From positions 167,875 through 231,874 of the forward strand of contig NMRB01000810.1 in NCBI GenBank assembly GCA_002633025.1: a stretch of DNA of 64,000 bases, written 5' to 3'. Position 1 is the first letter of the stretch. Each line of letters opens with the position of its first letter. The DNA comes from Notospermus geniculatus. Its lineage: Eukaryota; Nemertea; Pilidiophora; Heteronemertea; Lineidae. A model generated the notes under the pieces. It made no database searches and had not been told where the DNA came from. It saw nothing but the letters and a program-made list of their open reading frames with translations. Shown here piece after piece: positions 50,586-61,858 of the stretch. The translations under genes were made by a program, and so were the position numbers.

Positions 50586-51290
50586 TGTATCTGATGTGAG
50601 TATGGCGAGCAATTCACATTTTGTGACAACTGCCTCGTGTGGGCCCTACATCTGTTGTAAACCCGCTATAAACCATTTGGTCCAACTTAATTACAAAGAG
50701 GTACGTGGAATTTCTGTGCAAACATGGAAACTCCGGTGCAATTGTTTTCATTGTGAATGTGAACAAGTTCTCCATTGCTCGGTTAAGTCTCTATAAATAT
50801 GCTCAAAATGTGATTTTAAAGGGTTGACGAATCAATAGTATTAAAGGCAATGATGTTAATAGGAAAACTCTGTCACCGATGTGTATACTTTCACTTTCGA
50901 ATCACTGCCATTAGCAGGGTTACAAGAATCATATTTTTGGCCGGGCGCAGGCCGAAGTAGGACAAAAATGGAAATTGGGAACATGCTAGCAAATGTCAGT
51001 ATCATTCAACCTCCACAAAATGCTTGGCCTTCGCGGACGAAATGTGTATGACAAGAACATTAAGTTCTTTGTTCTTTCTGTTTTGCGGAAGCTTGCAATC
51101 TGCTTTTCAATTCTGTCGTGTAATGTTCCCAGCTGAGGTAAAACCTAAATGCTACATCACTGATTGTCGCGTAATGAAGATGGGACTGGGAGTTGACCAG
51201 TTAAGATGCATACATTATATTGGCATGATTGCGGAAACAGGAATCCCGGCGTCAATGCCTGCGTTTTCTGGGTTGCAGGCTGTCAAGTCA
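50586..51290. repeat. Repeat family copy, inverted relative at 55720-56060
   Basis: GTCTCTATAAATATGCTCAAAA and GTTTCCATG..GTGCAAACATGGAAACTC-like segments near 50715-50810 recur inverted at 55930-56050. GGAATCCCGGCGTCAATGCC (51242) recurs inverted at 55760. The family spans about 0.7 kb and is non-coding. Confidence 0.6.
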
Positions 51291-52056
51291 GTTCCCATCA
51301 ATTTTTAGGAGGAATTTTAGGAACTTTTTAACTCATTTTTAGGAAATTTAGGAGTTTTTCCATCAATATTTAGGGCAAATTTTAGGAACTTCCCCTTAGG
51401 TTTTTCGAAATTCTTACGTATATCATGGTTGATACTTCACCAATGGTTGTCAGAAGAGCATATTGGTTCACCAATGTCCATACAAGAAGTTCACATGCAC
51501 CAAACACCTTACCAAATCAACATCCACACCACATCCACCAGGCACTGATTCTTGCTTTCATGATGGACATGGTAGGAGACAGGGGCCGATTGAAAATTCT
51601 GGTAAAGGGGGCACAGAAGGCCACAGGTTGACCGATGAAGGCGAGTGCCGAAGGCACGAAGCCACGGCACGCTGTCGTACAGTTGCCATTCTTTGCCCAT
51701 CAAGTAGGCCTATTATACTTGTATAGCGAAATAGAAATGGGGGATGCAAAATTAACGCAGAGTGAATAAAACGTAAATTTCTCAAGAAAAAGCTACAAAG
51801 AACGATCTGATTCGATTTGGTAAGGGACACGGTGTTGTTTTCTGAGAATTTTGATATTCATAGGTCGAAATTTAGAAGATGCAATATTAAGCGCAATGTT
51901 TTCCCGGGAATGTTTTTGAGGAAAAACGAATGCATTTTCCCCTCTCGGCTGATGTTTACCACTCAAACACAATGTATGGCCGACGGATCTGGGCCATTCA
52001 GTGAGGTTCACTGTTACTTGATCTACTACTCTATCTACAGAGGTTAACTCCGCGTA
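51291..52056. other. Host DNA with short TTTAGGAA repeats, no gene seen
   Basis: TTTTTAGGAGGAATTTTAGG-like units repeat at 51298-51395. A segment at 51895-52000 (TTTTCCC..TCGGCTGATGTTTACC, GGCCGACGGATC) resembles 53520-53575. No gene. Confidence 0.45.
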
Positions 52057-52457
52057 TATGGCAAGCCGTTTGTACATTTATTAGAGAAACCCGGTATTTC
52101 TAAGAAAAACTTGGTATTTCGATCGAAAAACCATGTATTACGCCTTTTCGGCGTAATACATGGTTTTTCGATCGAAATACCAAGTTTTTCTCAGAAATAC
52201 CTGGTTTCTCTAATAAATGTACAAACGGCTTGCCATAAGATACGGCCGTAAAACCTTGTTTCTCTCCTGATCGAATTACCTAGTTCTTCATCGAAATACC
52301 ATGTTTTACGCGAAAAACAAGGTATTTCTGTCGGAATACCAAGTAATTCACCGTAAAACCATGTTTTTCGGCGTAATACATGGTTTTTCGATCGAAATAC
52401 CAAGTTTTTCTCAGAAATACCTAGTTTCTCTAATAAATGTACAAACGGCTTGCCATA
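52057..52457. mobile_element. Modular foldback element, 401 bp, TSD CGCGTA
   Basis: Termini TATGGCAAGCCGTTTGTAC and GTACAAACGGCTTGCCATA, flanked by CGCGTA at 52051-52056 and 52458-52463. The left half (52057-52239) is itself an almost perfect hairpin centred at 52146 and carries a complete internal copy of the right end. Arms consist of repeated ~20-bp modules such as AAAAACTTGGTATTTCGATC. It shares TATGG ends, 6-bp TSD and modular build with 44158-44637. Confidence 0.92.
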
Positions 52458-52463
52458 CGCGTA

Positions 52464-54142
52464 TTCACATGAATCTACACAGCATAGGGTGAAATGACAC
52501 ATCATTCAGACCGCATTATTGTTTTACCTCCCTCATGGTTTAAGGAAGCACAAAGCGGAACAAAGTACTAATAAATACGGGATAAAAGACCATTCATATA
52601 CATCTATGCACTACAGATACGGTACACTCTAGTCAGAATATAATACCGCTGTTGCATTGTTGAATGTTTATTTTAAGGTCAAATAATGCCAAGTGGAGTC
52701 CATCTTGAATTCGTATTTTGGTTTTTGCACGTACTGTTAACTGGAAAGAGGGGGAAGCGATGTATTTGATAACAATAATTTTCAAAAACTTCGAGGCTAA
52801 TTACAGCTTCCCATTTTGACCCAGTATTTCTAAACTTTTGGGAAAAGACTGTCAAATTACTGTCCCTTGCCAAACCATGTCAGATTTTTCATAGTAGTTT
52901 CATTTCTTTGAAAAATCACCTTTCAATTCTCGGGTCATACATCTCCTCAGCTTATCAGTTTGTCGCCGTGTGGAGTCAGATGAAGACCATAGAATGAACG
53001 GCAATAACGAAAATTTCAATGTTCTCCAATTTGTTTTATACTACATGGTACATTTGGAGAAACTTGCTCCTCCTGTACTTTAAAGTGTAAGCAACATTTT
53101 CAAACAGTAATTGACCAGATGTTATCAGTCAAGTGGCATTAATCTTGAGTGTCACTTGCTACCATGACCCATGGCTGCCTTACGATGAAATCTCGTTGTC
53201 TTCTCATCAGTTGTTGTTCAGTGTTGAATACATCGGCCAGAGACTAGGCTGAGAAGCATCTCGGCTCAAAAGCTTGAACTAACGATCAGGGCCGATAGTG
53301 CTTTCGGTACCTATCGGCGGTTTAGTTAATGGTAAAATGCGTTATAACTAACTGCCGAGGCACCGATACCACGATCGGACTTTCTGTGCGGTCGGCCCTG
53401 ATTCATTGTGGCAAGGGATAGCAACAATTGTTGAAAATTATTTCTGAAAGTCTTGATATAATAAAGGTTGAAATTAAAATGTATAATTAACCTCAAGGTT
53501 GTGGAGAAAAAAGGCATCAAACGCACTTTCCCCGTCGGCTAATATTTTGCCAATCAAAACATGGCCGACGGATCGGCGCCAGTATCGGACTTGCGAACCC
53601 AGTAGTCCCCTATCTCTCAACTGTTGGCAAAAAGACTGTCAAATTATTGTCGCTTGTCAAACCACGTCGGATTTCTAAATCCACTTTTATTTATTCCTTT
53701 GACAAATGACGTTTATGACCATCTACATGTATATAATTTTTGGGCCTTGCATGTACGTCTCAGCTCTTTTGTAATGTTGGAGGGTCAAGCGTCATTGCAG
53801 CCTTGAATGTTTCCGATGAGGACTAGCCTGCCAAATTAGTTTATTTGATTCAGTATGGCCAAGTTAAGTTGAACTTACATTGGGCAGTCTGATTGAACAT
53901 GTCGAAAGGAGGAAAAGATGTTCTTGATGACCAAAAAGTTTGCAGAAGTGGTTAAAGTTATTTTACCTTAACCTTAAATAAGCTATTACTGCATTGGCCA
54001 GTTACATTGAAACTTTGACAAACTATACTGATGGGATGTCACTGAACATGGATATCTATGCAGTTTTCCTCGGAATGGGCCGGGTTAGAAAAAATCTAAT
54101 GATCTGCTTGAATATGGCATTTTTAGAAAGGTTTCGAATAAC
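52464..54142. other. Host DNA with small repeats, no gene seen
   Basis: Includes a small terminal-repeat MITE (53287-53402, GATCAGGGCCGA / TCGGCCCTGAT) and a short duplicated segment around AAGACTGTCAAATTACTGTC (52845 and 53632). ORFs lack coding character. Confidence 0.45.
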
Positions 54143-54258
54143 TACTCCAACTTTTTGGTTACTCTTTCTAAGTTTATTTTAACACCAGGGAACACTGGTA
54201 GAAACGTCGTGTTAAAATAAATTTAGAAAGAGTAACCAAAAAGTTGGAGTACTTAAAT
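54143..54258. repeat. Hairpin with ~45-bp arms
   Basis: ACTCCAACTTTTTGGTTACT...TTATTTTAACAC pairs with GTGTTAAAATAA...AGTAACCAAAAAGTTGGAGT around a ~20-base loop. Confidence 0.9.
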
Positions 54259-55719
54259 CTAAATGATACATCGCATAACCTGTCTACATCTTAGTACTGG
54301 CCCTTTATTACCCCTTGCACTAAGCCCTGGCATGCCTGTCATTTTCATGGGAACTTTGCCTGGTTGGTCCCAGCATGGAGGTATTATCAATCTGGTCCCA
54401 GCTAGAGAACTAGGCCTGGGCTGAAGATTCGAAATTTTGCCGGGAATGCCATTGAAGATCTATTGCCACAAAATCGTGGTGAAGGCCCCACATAGGCCAA
54501 TAATACCTAGGCCCACGTTGGTCTTTTTTATAACTCTTAGTCGTGCCCCTGGTACTACCGAGCTAGCTTGACTACAGACCATAAGTTTGCCCCCACCCAA
54601 ACCTCAAAACCAAACTGGCGGATTCCCCTCAGCCTGATCCTCGCCTTCAAAACATATGGGAATTTCATTTCACTGTTAGCCATATCTGCAACTGTAGGGT
54701 ATCAACGTGCAGGGAGCATTTTTGTCCCTGCTATATATAACCTCATCAATATGAAGTGAAATCTGTTATTGCAATGTGAAATAAGCCCCTTCAAAAAGCG
54801 GAATAACTGCACAATTGCCCCCCCCCCACACACACGGAGTCGACAAACAGGAGTTTTATGGGCGGGGTAGGGCAGTGAAAATCGCCATGAGATTGTTCCA
54901 AGTTTTTGAGTGTTTGCCGTTAATCTCCGGCATATTAATTCTTTCGAGCCCGCGGTGCCTGTGCGCGGGAGGGGAGTCTCCAGCGTGACAGATTCCCCTA
55001 TGCTGCGTTCCCCGGTTGAAAAGTCATGAACCTTGCTGCCTTAGGGGCCATTCATCAGTCTCATCATTTCCACAAGCTTCTACAAAGAGTACATGTACGC
55101 CTTTAAGCGATCACCTCCCCCCTACAACACGACTGTAATTTTTTTTTTGGAAAAAGCGTACGCAGGGTCTACCCCACTCCCCAAGCATGGAGTTTGTACG
55201 CTCGTGAAAACGATGGAAGAAAACATGTATGAAAACACTGAGAACATAAAAACGTGAAAATAAGTGTGGAGTAAAAACTTTTTAAAAGATTTTAAATTTT
55301 GTCTGGTTTTTACATCATTTTAATTCCCCTGCATAGCGCTTAAATTCATTCCTTACGAAAAATCTTCAGTGGGTATGATAAAATGTTTACTGCCTATACT
55401 AGTAGAATGGTTAAAGCCTGTTCCCCAGCAGTTCCAGGCCGATGTTTTTGTAACATAAACATGTATGTTGAACCAGGACCATGCATATGCCATGTGTGAA
55501 TAAAACACAGGTAAATGCATTCAAAAGTCTGGATTGGGGATTTCTCAGTCGGTCTGATGTGGTGCTGCGATTGAGCTGAAGAAAGCTAAAACAAACTAAT
55601 CGAAGGTCTCTTGTAGGAATTGCTAATCGCTCTGACATGGTTGTACTAAGAAAATTAATAGATTAACGATTCAGTTCTGCTTTGAAATTGTTGATAGTGG
55701 TTTTCCNAGGCTAACAGTG
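54259..55719. other. Host DNA, no gene seen
   Basis: A poly-C/CA microsatellite (54819-54836) and a single N (55707) are the only features. No coding sequence supported. Confidence 0.45.
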
Positions 55720-56060
55720 TCTCCTCACCGAGGATGATGAATTCCTCAGAAAACGCAGGCATTGACGGGATTCCTGTTCAATATTTTATATACATCTTAT
55801 TAAACTGACATTTGCTGGCCGCTCACAAACTACCCTTTTTGTCTTATTTTAGACTGTCGTAAAAATGACACAAAGGTGATATACTTTCCGATTAACATCA
55901 ATGCTTTCAACACTATACCGATTCTTCAAACCTTTAAAAGCATACAGATTTTGAGCATATTTATAGAGACTTCACCGGGGAAAGTTAATATTGTTTACAA
56001 TGAGAATAATCACACCAGAGTTTCCATGTTTGCACAGCAGTTACCTCTTTATACATGTAA
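55720..56060. repeat. Inverted relative of the 50586-51290 repeat
   Basis: CAGGCATTGACGGGATTCCT and TTTTGAGCATATTTATAGAGAC match the other copy in reverse. It is shorter, so one copy is deleted internally. Confidence 0.6.
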
Positions 56061-57103
56061 TTAGTGAGACTTTATCTTGGATCAAATACATGGATGAGAT
56101 GATTACTTGAAAAGAATTCCAGAGATATTGGTTGATAACGGATTTATAACAGATGTATAATAAAGCATGTGATAAACATGAATTTTTCAAACAGTTACTT
56201 TCAAATGTCATCATAAGACGTTTTCTTACCCATCCAAAGAGGTTATGTCGCTTTAGAACCCTCATTAGAAAACATGATTCGCAAGCACACAGAAGTGCCA
56301 CTAACTCCCTATACCAGGCAACAGGCAGTGGATGTACAGATGTAACAGTTACAGGCAGTGGATGTACAGATGTAACAGTTTTCAGTGTGGTCTGCGTGCT
56401 ACAGTGACGTTAATAGATTGTCGGAAAAAGGCGCGACTTGAAAATGAGCGACACGCACGAGAAACAGTGAGTCTGTTTCCCAAACAACGGAAGTCGCACA
56501 GAAAAATGGCGACACCCAGAAACATTACACCTGCACTCAATAGGCGTTTTGGAGGATTCCCCTTGAAAACAAGGAGAGCAGCAGATGATTTATTGTACTG
56601 CAGCAAGATGAATTCCTCTGAAAAATTGGCCCCAGCCGCACACTTTGAATGGGGGCAAAGTTCGGTCATAAGATTATCATCCAGCGCATTGAACAGATGA
56701 GGACAAAAACAGTCGCAAACTCATTTAGTTGTTTTATAGTTGGACGTGAATTCGGAATGGCCCTTTTCGGACCAAACTGTAACAACTTGGGATTGGACGG
56801 GTGTGTTCCATCTAGTAGCCTTGTTCGGTCTACCGCAGAACTCAAACTGCTCATCCAACCGCCAGTGGCTCTACGAACAGAGAACCGCCCGCTGCATTAA
56901 AGCGCAAAAATACGTCCGAAGGAAGACCGGGCGGCCGTGTTCCATGGAACACGGCAGCCTGCCCGATTCAATTCAAGATAATCCTTCAGGCGTATAAGCC
57001 GAGCAGTGTTTTGACAGTATTACACCTCCACAATCATTGCCAGGTCGAATACAACAGAAGGGATGTGGCTATTGAAGTTGAGCGGGCAGTGTTATTTTAA
57101 CAA
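56061..57103. other. Host DNA, no gene seen
   Basis: Includes a 30-bp unit repeated twice (ACAGGCAGTGGATGTACAGA, 56329-56388) and a perfect 20-bp palindrome CCGTGTTCCATGGAACACGG (56936-56955). Confidence 0.45.
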
Positions 57104-58100
57104 CACACCAATAATTAGATTACCCGGGCGTGCATTAAAAGGGGAAAATCCTTTAAATGGTGAAAGCCCGGCATTGTCTTTGGTGATTATGTGTACAATA
57201 GAACCACCTCGGGTCGACCTTTTTGTGAAAATTTGTTTGTTTTTTCTATTCCCAGTCGGGGATAATTCCCGATCGAAATAATAACGTGTTCCTAGTAATC
57301 AGGCCGCATACAGTGTCCGTAAGACCATTTGGCACAGAGGGTTTGGGGGCAACCGGCCGGGACCCCAAGGTCCCTGAAATGTGCTGTAGACAATTTAACA
57401 TGACAAGATCTCTGGCTGGGCAGTTCACCTTTAAAATTCTGGAAGTCAAGTTAAATAGATGCATTAGGATGGTATCCGAGGCATCTTTAAATTTAAATGC
57501 ATCTAAAATTGGCGAATGTTGAAGTGTCTTACGCAGTCCCAGGGACTGCTTAAGAAGACAGCCCTGTACACTATTGAGTTTCTTGATGCACCCTTTACTA
57601 ACATTAATAGCACCGCAGCTGTAGAAAAGTTTAGGGATACAGACTCCTCTAAAAAGTTCAATTTTTGCACCAACGAACAAATCACTAGGGTGGCATAGGC
57701 CGCTTTGGGCAAATGAATAAAATGCTTTACGAGTGGCACCGACCCTGTTACTAACATGTTTAAAACCTGTATAAAATCTGTCAAAGGTGACGCCTAAAAT
57801 ATCCAATGAGTCTACAACGTCTATCTTGTTCTCAGACAAATACCAAGCTGGCTCAGCTGCTGCCTTAGCAGGAGATCCTGATATCATACACTTCGTTTTG
57901 CTAATGCCAAAATTAAAACACCACTTCTTAGAGTATTCATCACAAATATTAATGATATCCTGGAGACCTGTGACCGTCGTACTAAAGATAGTTACGTCAT
58001 CAGCGTAGGCAAAAAGATTAAAAAGGTATTGCCCTATTCTGACACCACCCTTACCGCTATTCTCCAGCTCCCCTTGTGAAAATTGCTGCAAATTTACCAT
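57104..58100 (-). pseudogene. 5'-truncated LINE with reverse transcriptase fragment
   Basis: The minus frame 58100-57246 (284 codons) begins within the palm: GELENSGKGGVRIGQYLFNL, then the catalytic FAYADDVTIFSTT. It continues through GLQDIINICDEYSKKWCFNF, KTKCMISGSPA and the thumb/C-terminal part (DILGVTFDRFYTGFKHVSNR, KLFYSCGAINVSKG), ending at 57246. A 3' tail to 57104 recurs at 48955-49137. Motifs upstream of YADD are missing. The frame is otherwise intact, so insertion is fairly recent. It differs from the LINE at 29278 and belongs to another clade. Confidence 0.88.
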
Positions 58101-58655
58101 GGTAAAAAATGGATTTTACCATGGTAAAATTGTTAATTCACCGTGGTAAAATCCACATTTTTCACCGTGAGAACGTTACAGCGTTTATGGTCATAACGTG
58201 TTTTGGGCGCCATATTTGCTTCACTCGAATGAAACTCACGGTATATAGATTCGCAGTGAATTCTGGGTACTTTCTCTCGCGGGCGCGTGTTGTGTTAAAA
58301 GCGCTTCGCCGCCGCGCTGCGCGCTATTAAACTTTATTTACCTGCTACAGGATGAACACGTCACATAGTAAAACAGAACAATTACCGGTACCAACAACAA
58401 CAGCCCATATATGAGGGACGCAGTGTAGGCCTAGGCCTGCTGGTATTTGTTTGACCGTTTTTAATTAGATTCGGTTGTTTGTAACAATAAGAGTGAATGA
58501 TGCATAGGCCTATTTGTCGAGGATGACCCTTCTTCCCCTTGAGAATGCGGTGTAGGGCCTTGAGTTGTCCGTGTGCTTGCAAATATAGGCCCTACTGCGA
58601 TGCCCTTCTTCCCCTTTAGAGAATGTGGTGTAGTGCCTTGAGTTGTCCGTGTGCT
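58101..58655. other. Host DNA with short palindromes and a duplication
   Basis: TTTTACCATGGTAAAA and related words form several 16-bp palindromes at 58095-58170. GAGAATG.GGTGTAG.GCCTTGAGTTGTCCGTGTGC occurs twice (58541-58577, 58619-58654). No gene. Confidence 0.5.
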
Positions 58656-58815
58656 AATACTGGGGATGGCAAAGTAGCAATGCGCGATTTGTGATCAGCT
58701 AATTTTCATTTAGTGTACGGTAAATAAGACCTGCAGTGCAAATCGCACTGCTATTGGGTACTATGCATTAGCTGATCACAAATCGCACAGTGCTACTTTC
58801 CCATCCCCAGTATTT
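58656..58815. repeat. Hairpin, ~46-bp arms
   Basis: AATACTGGGGATGGCAAAGTAGC...GATTTGTGATCAGCTA pairs with TAGCTGATCACAAATC...GCTACTTTCCCATCCCCAGTATT. The duplication flanking it on the left reappears inverted on the right (CACACGGACAACTC, 58818-58831). Confidence 0.88.
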
Positions 58816-58904
58816 GCACACGGACAACTCGAGGCCCTACACCGCAGTGGGGAAAGTGGCCCTACAGCTATGTGCTGATGTACGTACGTACGCACGCTGT
58901 AGTT

Positions 58905-59276
58905 AGGGAGGTTTAGAAATCAAACGATGGACATAAATGTCAACGACAACGTTACTTTCGTACGTACGGTACAGTACCGAAAATGCAATATGAAATCTGG
59001 TGAATGTGTAGTAGTCCTACTGGTAGGCTACTACAGGTGTGACAGGAATCAGCGTCCTAGGAATGCAGATCCGCCAAACAACAGCTCGCTAAATTGTAAG
59101 GTTATATTCGTATGGATGGTCTCTCCAGCCATTTTCTAATCCCTCGCTGAACAATAAGACCGGACTTAGATTCCAGGGTGACTTGGATTCCTTTCACACC
59201 TGTAGGCCTACAGGGTATGTAAAATAACGTTGTCGTAAACTGACTTTACGTTTATTGTTTGATTTCTAAACCTCCC
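58905..59276. mobile_element. MITE, AGGGAGGTTTAGAAATCAAACG termini
   Basis: Left AGGGAGGTTTAGAAATCAAA and right TTTGATTTCTAAACCTCCCT ends with inner pairs around AACGACAACGTTA. One end recurs at 25011-25072. No ORF. Confidence 0.8.
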
Positions 59277-59802
59277 TATTTTAGGCCTGTGTGTTGAGTA
59301 GACCCTATCTGCCTATGATGGCCCATGCACGCTACACGCCTAGGCCTAGCTCGCTGTAGTGTAGTAGGCACATGTGACGTAAAAAAAGGCCTAGCCTGTG
59401 CACATGTAGGGCCTAGGCCGTGCCTACGATGTCGATGGGCCTACGTAACGTATGCACGCCATGCATACATGTAGCTAGCTGTATAGTGTACGGGCCTACA
59501 TGTAACACGCAAAGGCCCTTACGAAAAATTCCCATGTGTTATTTCTTTTTTCACATGTGGGAATTATTTCACATATGTGAAAATAAGGCCAGTAGTATAG
59601 TATGTCGTTTTCGACCCCTATTTCAGGTGGCTCCCGAGTGGCTCCCGATGACGTCATCAAGGTCAAAGGTCAAGGTCAAATGCGAAATTTTTCGCGCCTG
59701 ATTGTTTCCACTGTTAAGTCTAAAGCTGTCATACTTGCGGTGCGACGCGATGCGGTAAGAAGGCTGTAATCCTTTCTTTGTCCAGACCGCGCCGCGTCGT
59801 AA
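59277..59802. other. TAGGCCTA-dense host DNA and a partial element copy
   Basis: 59280-59520 has about twelve GGCCTA/TAGGCC words. At 59591-59690 a partial copy of the next element starts (AGTAGTATAGTATGTCGTTT...GATGACGTCATCAAGGTC). No gene. Confidence 0.55.
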
Positions 59803-60200
59803 GTAGTATAGTATGTCGTTTTCGACCCCTATTTCAGGTGGCTCCCGAGTGGCTCCCGATGACGTCATCAAGGTCAAAGGTCAAGGTCAAAGGTCATCAA
59901 GGTCACGTGATGATCACGTGGCCGATGACGTCATAGGTCACGTGACCAATGACGTCATAAGGCGGGAAATTCAAAAAATGGCGGGAAAAGGTCAAGGTTG
60001 ATGACGTCATAAGGCGGGAAAAGGTCAAGGTCATTCAAGATGGCCGCATTTCCGGTTCCTGTGACAAGATGGCGTTAGTTCTGCTTCCTGTCACAAGATG
60101 GTGTCATTTCCGGTTCCTGTGACAAGATGGTGTTAGTTCCGCTTCCTGTCACAAGATGGTGGAACTTCCGGTTCCTGGGAAATCGACATACTATACTACT
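59803..60200. mobile_element. 398-bp MITE packed with TF-like motifs
   Basis: Ends AGTAGTATAGTATGTCG and CGACATACTATACTACT are perfect 17-bp inverted repeats. Inside are repeated TGACGTCA (CRE-like), AGGTCA direct repeats with 1-bp or other spacings, GGTCACGTGACC (E-box palindrome), GGCGGGAAA (E2F-like), AAGATGGCG/AAGATGGTG and TTCCGG (ETS-like) words, largely in tandem. Whether any protein binds them here is not known. Non-coding. Confidence 0.8.
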
Positions 60201-60344
60201 GTGCAAGTGAATATGCACTGTGCGAGTTGGTCTCTCTTATCAATAGTGTGGCTCTAATAAGAGCCGTTGATTGGCTTTTTTTTGGTGATCCTCAAAAGGA
60301 CCGTTTTTTCTTTGTGTTTTTTCTTTTATGTTGTGCTGGTCTTC
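60201..60344. other. Spacer before the orphan cluster
   Basis: T-rich, no feature. It contains the 3' flank of the gene ending at 60345. Confidence 0.4.
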
Positions 60345-61232
60345 TTACAGGAACTTTGGAAGGTGTTTCTTGTCGATGAGATACCAGTTCAATTCGTTGG
60401 GAGCTTCGTAAAAGCGACTTCTGCAGGTCTGCAACAGGAACCAGGCACCAGGTTCGACCTCTGTCATCGTGATGGTAAAAGTGTTTCTGTGAACAACCCG
60501 CACTCTGTTGTTTTTCCATCCGTTGTGTTGTACAATTTCCGGTACGATGATCACGCCGACGCAGTCTTCCATCTCTGGTTGAAAGTGGTCGCGGATAAAT
60601 TTGGCCGATTCTTTGACGCTGTGGGGTAGTTCGAAGATTGGTTTCGGGTAGATGTCTTCATCTTGCAGTTTCCAATAATTGTCGGGGTCCAGTTCATCTA
60701 GATGTCTGTAGCCGTTGTCGAGGATCTCCATGACTCGGTAAATTTGAACCACTGGTATTCTTGGCAGGTTGAAGATTTCTATCATCGTGTACGGTCCATA
60801 CTCTTCCTCGGGTGATATCGTGCGATTCAGGACGAAGAGTTGTCCATCGACATACCAATTGGTGTTCGACAGGAATCGACCTCCCGAGTCTCCGGACTTG
60901 TCCAATAAGTCGTACAGTTCTTTTCCCAACACGTGCACTCCTGTGATCGGTACGTATGGAACTCTGGGATCCATGGCTTGATTAAGCACGAAGTCAAGTG
61001 TACCTCGCACTGCTGGTGGAATGCCCCCTTCCACTCGCCGCCGCATAATACGTCCGTTTTCGTTGGTGTTCATGATGAAAGTGTGACAGGAACTAACAGT
61101 ATTTCTCCTTAAATAGCTTGGAGAGTACGTGAAATTATCTTTCAGCCAAGTCTTCAGTTTCTTGCAACCGATTTTCCTGAGGTTGGCAAGGTCGGTTGGC
61201 CGTGAAACACGTCCGCCCTCGTCGCGATTCAT
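60345..61232 (-). CDS. Orphan intronless protein, 295 aa
   Basis: A clean ATG-to-stop frame. The N-terminus is basic (DLANLRKIGCKKLKTWLKDN, then RRNTVSSCHTFIMNTNENGR). The middle is beta-rich with GVHVLGKELYDLLDKSGDSG and NWYVDGQLFVLNRTISPEEE, followed by YGPYTMIEIFNLPRIPVVQI. The C-terminal third has DCVGVIIVPEIVQHNGWKNN and ends LNWYLIDKKHLPKFL. I recognise no family. Its first 82 codons are repeated as a truncated copy at 61851-62102, showing the frame is conserved between copies (most differences are conservative). It may belong to an integrated virus, a new mobile element or a host family. Confidence 0.6.
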   Translation of the reverse strand: MNRDEGGRVSRPTDLANLRKIGCKKLKTWLKDNFTYSPSYLRRNTVSSCHTFIMNTNENGRIMRRRVEGGIPPAVRGTLDFVLNQAMDPRVPYVPITGVHVLGKELYDLLDKSGDSGGRFLSNTNWYVDGQLFVLNRTISPEEEYGPYTMIEIFNLPRIPVVQIYRVMEILDNGYRHLDELDPDNYWKLQDEDIYPKPIFELPHSVKESAKFIRDHFQPEMEDCVGVIIVPEIVQHNGWKNNRVRVVHRNTFTITMTEVEPGAWFLLQTCRSRFYEAPNELNWYLIDKKHLPKFL

Positions 61233-61511
61233 GATGAATGTGATGTCATGATGAATGCCGGGACATTTTTTGTAGTTTTTGTAATTTATTACTTTGGTAG
61301 TTTTTTTACCTATTTCATTTATTACGTTTTACTTTTTTGTTATTTATTGCGACACCGTGTTTTCAACAGTGTATTCATATACCACGAAATATCCATGGTA
61401 TACTCAGTACGATGTGGGATGTTGTGTTTTGCATGGGATAACTCTGTGCATCAGGGATGGCCGAGGGAGTCGCTGGGGCTAATGATTCGTAGTACACACG
61501 TAAGTTGAATT
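60985..61511. repeat. Tandem duplication, copy A (527 bp)
   Basis: Matches 61855-62383 at offset 870-872, about 97% identical. It covers the first 82 codons and 5' flank of the 295-aa gene. The shared block starts at AGCACGAAGTCAAGTG and ends at CGTAAGTTGAATT. Confidence 0.92.
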
Positions 61512-61662
61512 GGACAGTGGTTGGACAGTGGTGCACCACCCTGTGACGTCACATCATCCAATTGGATGAACCATCTCCCATGTCTCAGGCTTCGTGATGC
61601 GCTGCCTGTCTTGGTATTTAGAGGGCTGCATTGGTCATCACTAACATCATTGCAAAACAGCC

Positions 61663-61858
61663 ATGGACTTCCACACTCTATTAAAGTTAGCATTCAGAAA
61701 CCAAGGGTATAAAGTGATGGTATATGGACCGGCGATGGAACCTCTCGGGGCAGAAGGTGGTCAATGTAGGGTTTGTGGCGACTGGGCCCACTTCCGTTGC
61801 ACCAGCTGCACACACAACTATTGTTACTGCTGCCAACTGACCGGTGCAAACTATAGCA
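61663..61858 (+). pseudogene. HIT/MYND-like zinc-finger ORF, cut short by the duplication
   Basis: Starts MDFHTLLKLAFRNQGYKVMV and reaches QCRVCGDWAHFRCTSCTHNY followed by CYCCQLTG. The spacing C-x2-C...AxFxC-x2-C-x4-C-x-C-C suits a HIT- or MYND-type treble-clef finger. The sequence then runs into the duplicated block at 61855 (CACGAAGTC), so the natural C-terminus was replaced by antisense sequence of the neighbour. The ORF formally continues to 61956, but that part is not its own. Divergent to the 295-aa gene, sharing a ~430-bp upstream region. Confidence 0.5.

Noticed and set aside
61741-61850. Nuclear-receptor zinc finger (CRVCGD start)
   Set aside because: The opening resembles a receptor DNA-binding domain, but later Cys spacing and the missing P-box do not fit; a HIT/MYND-type finger fits better.
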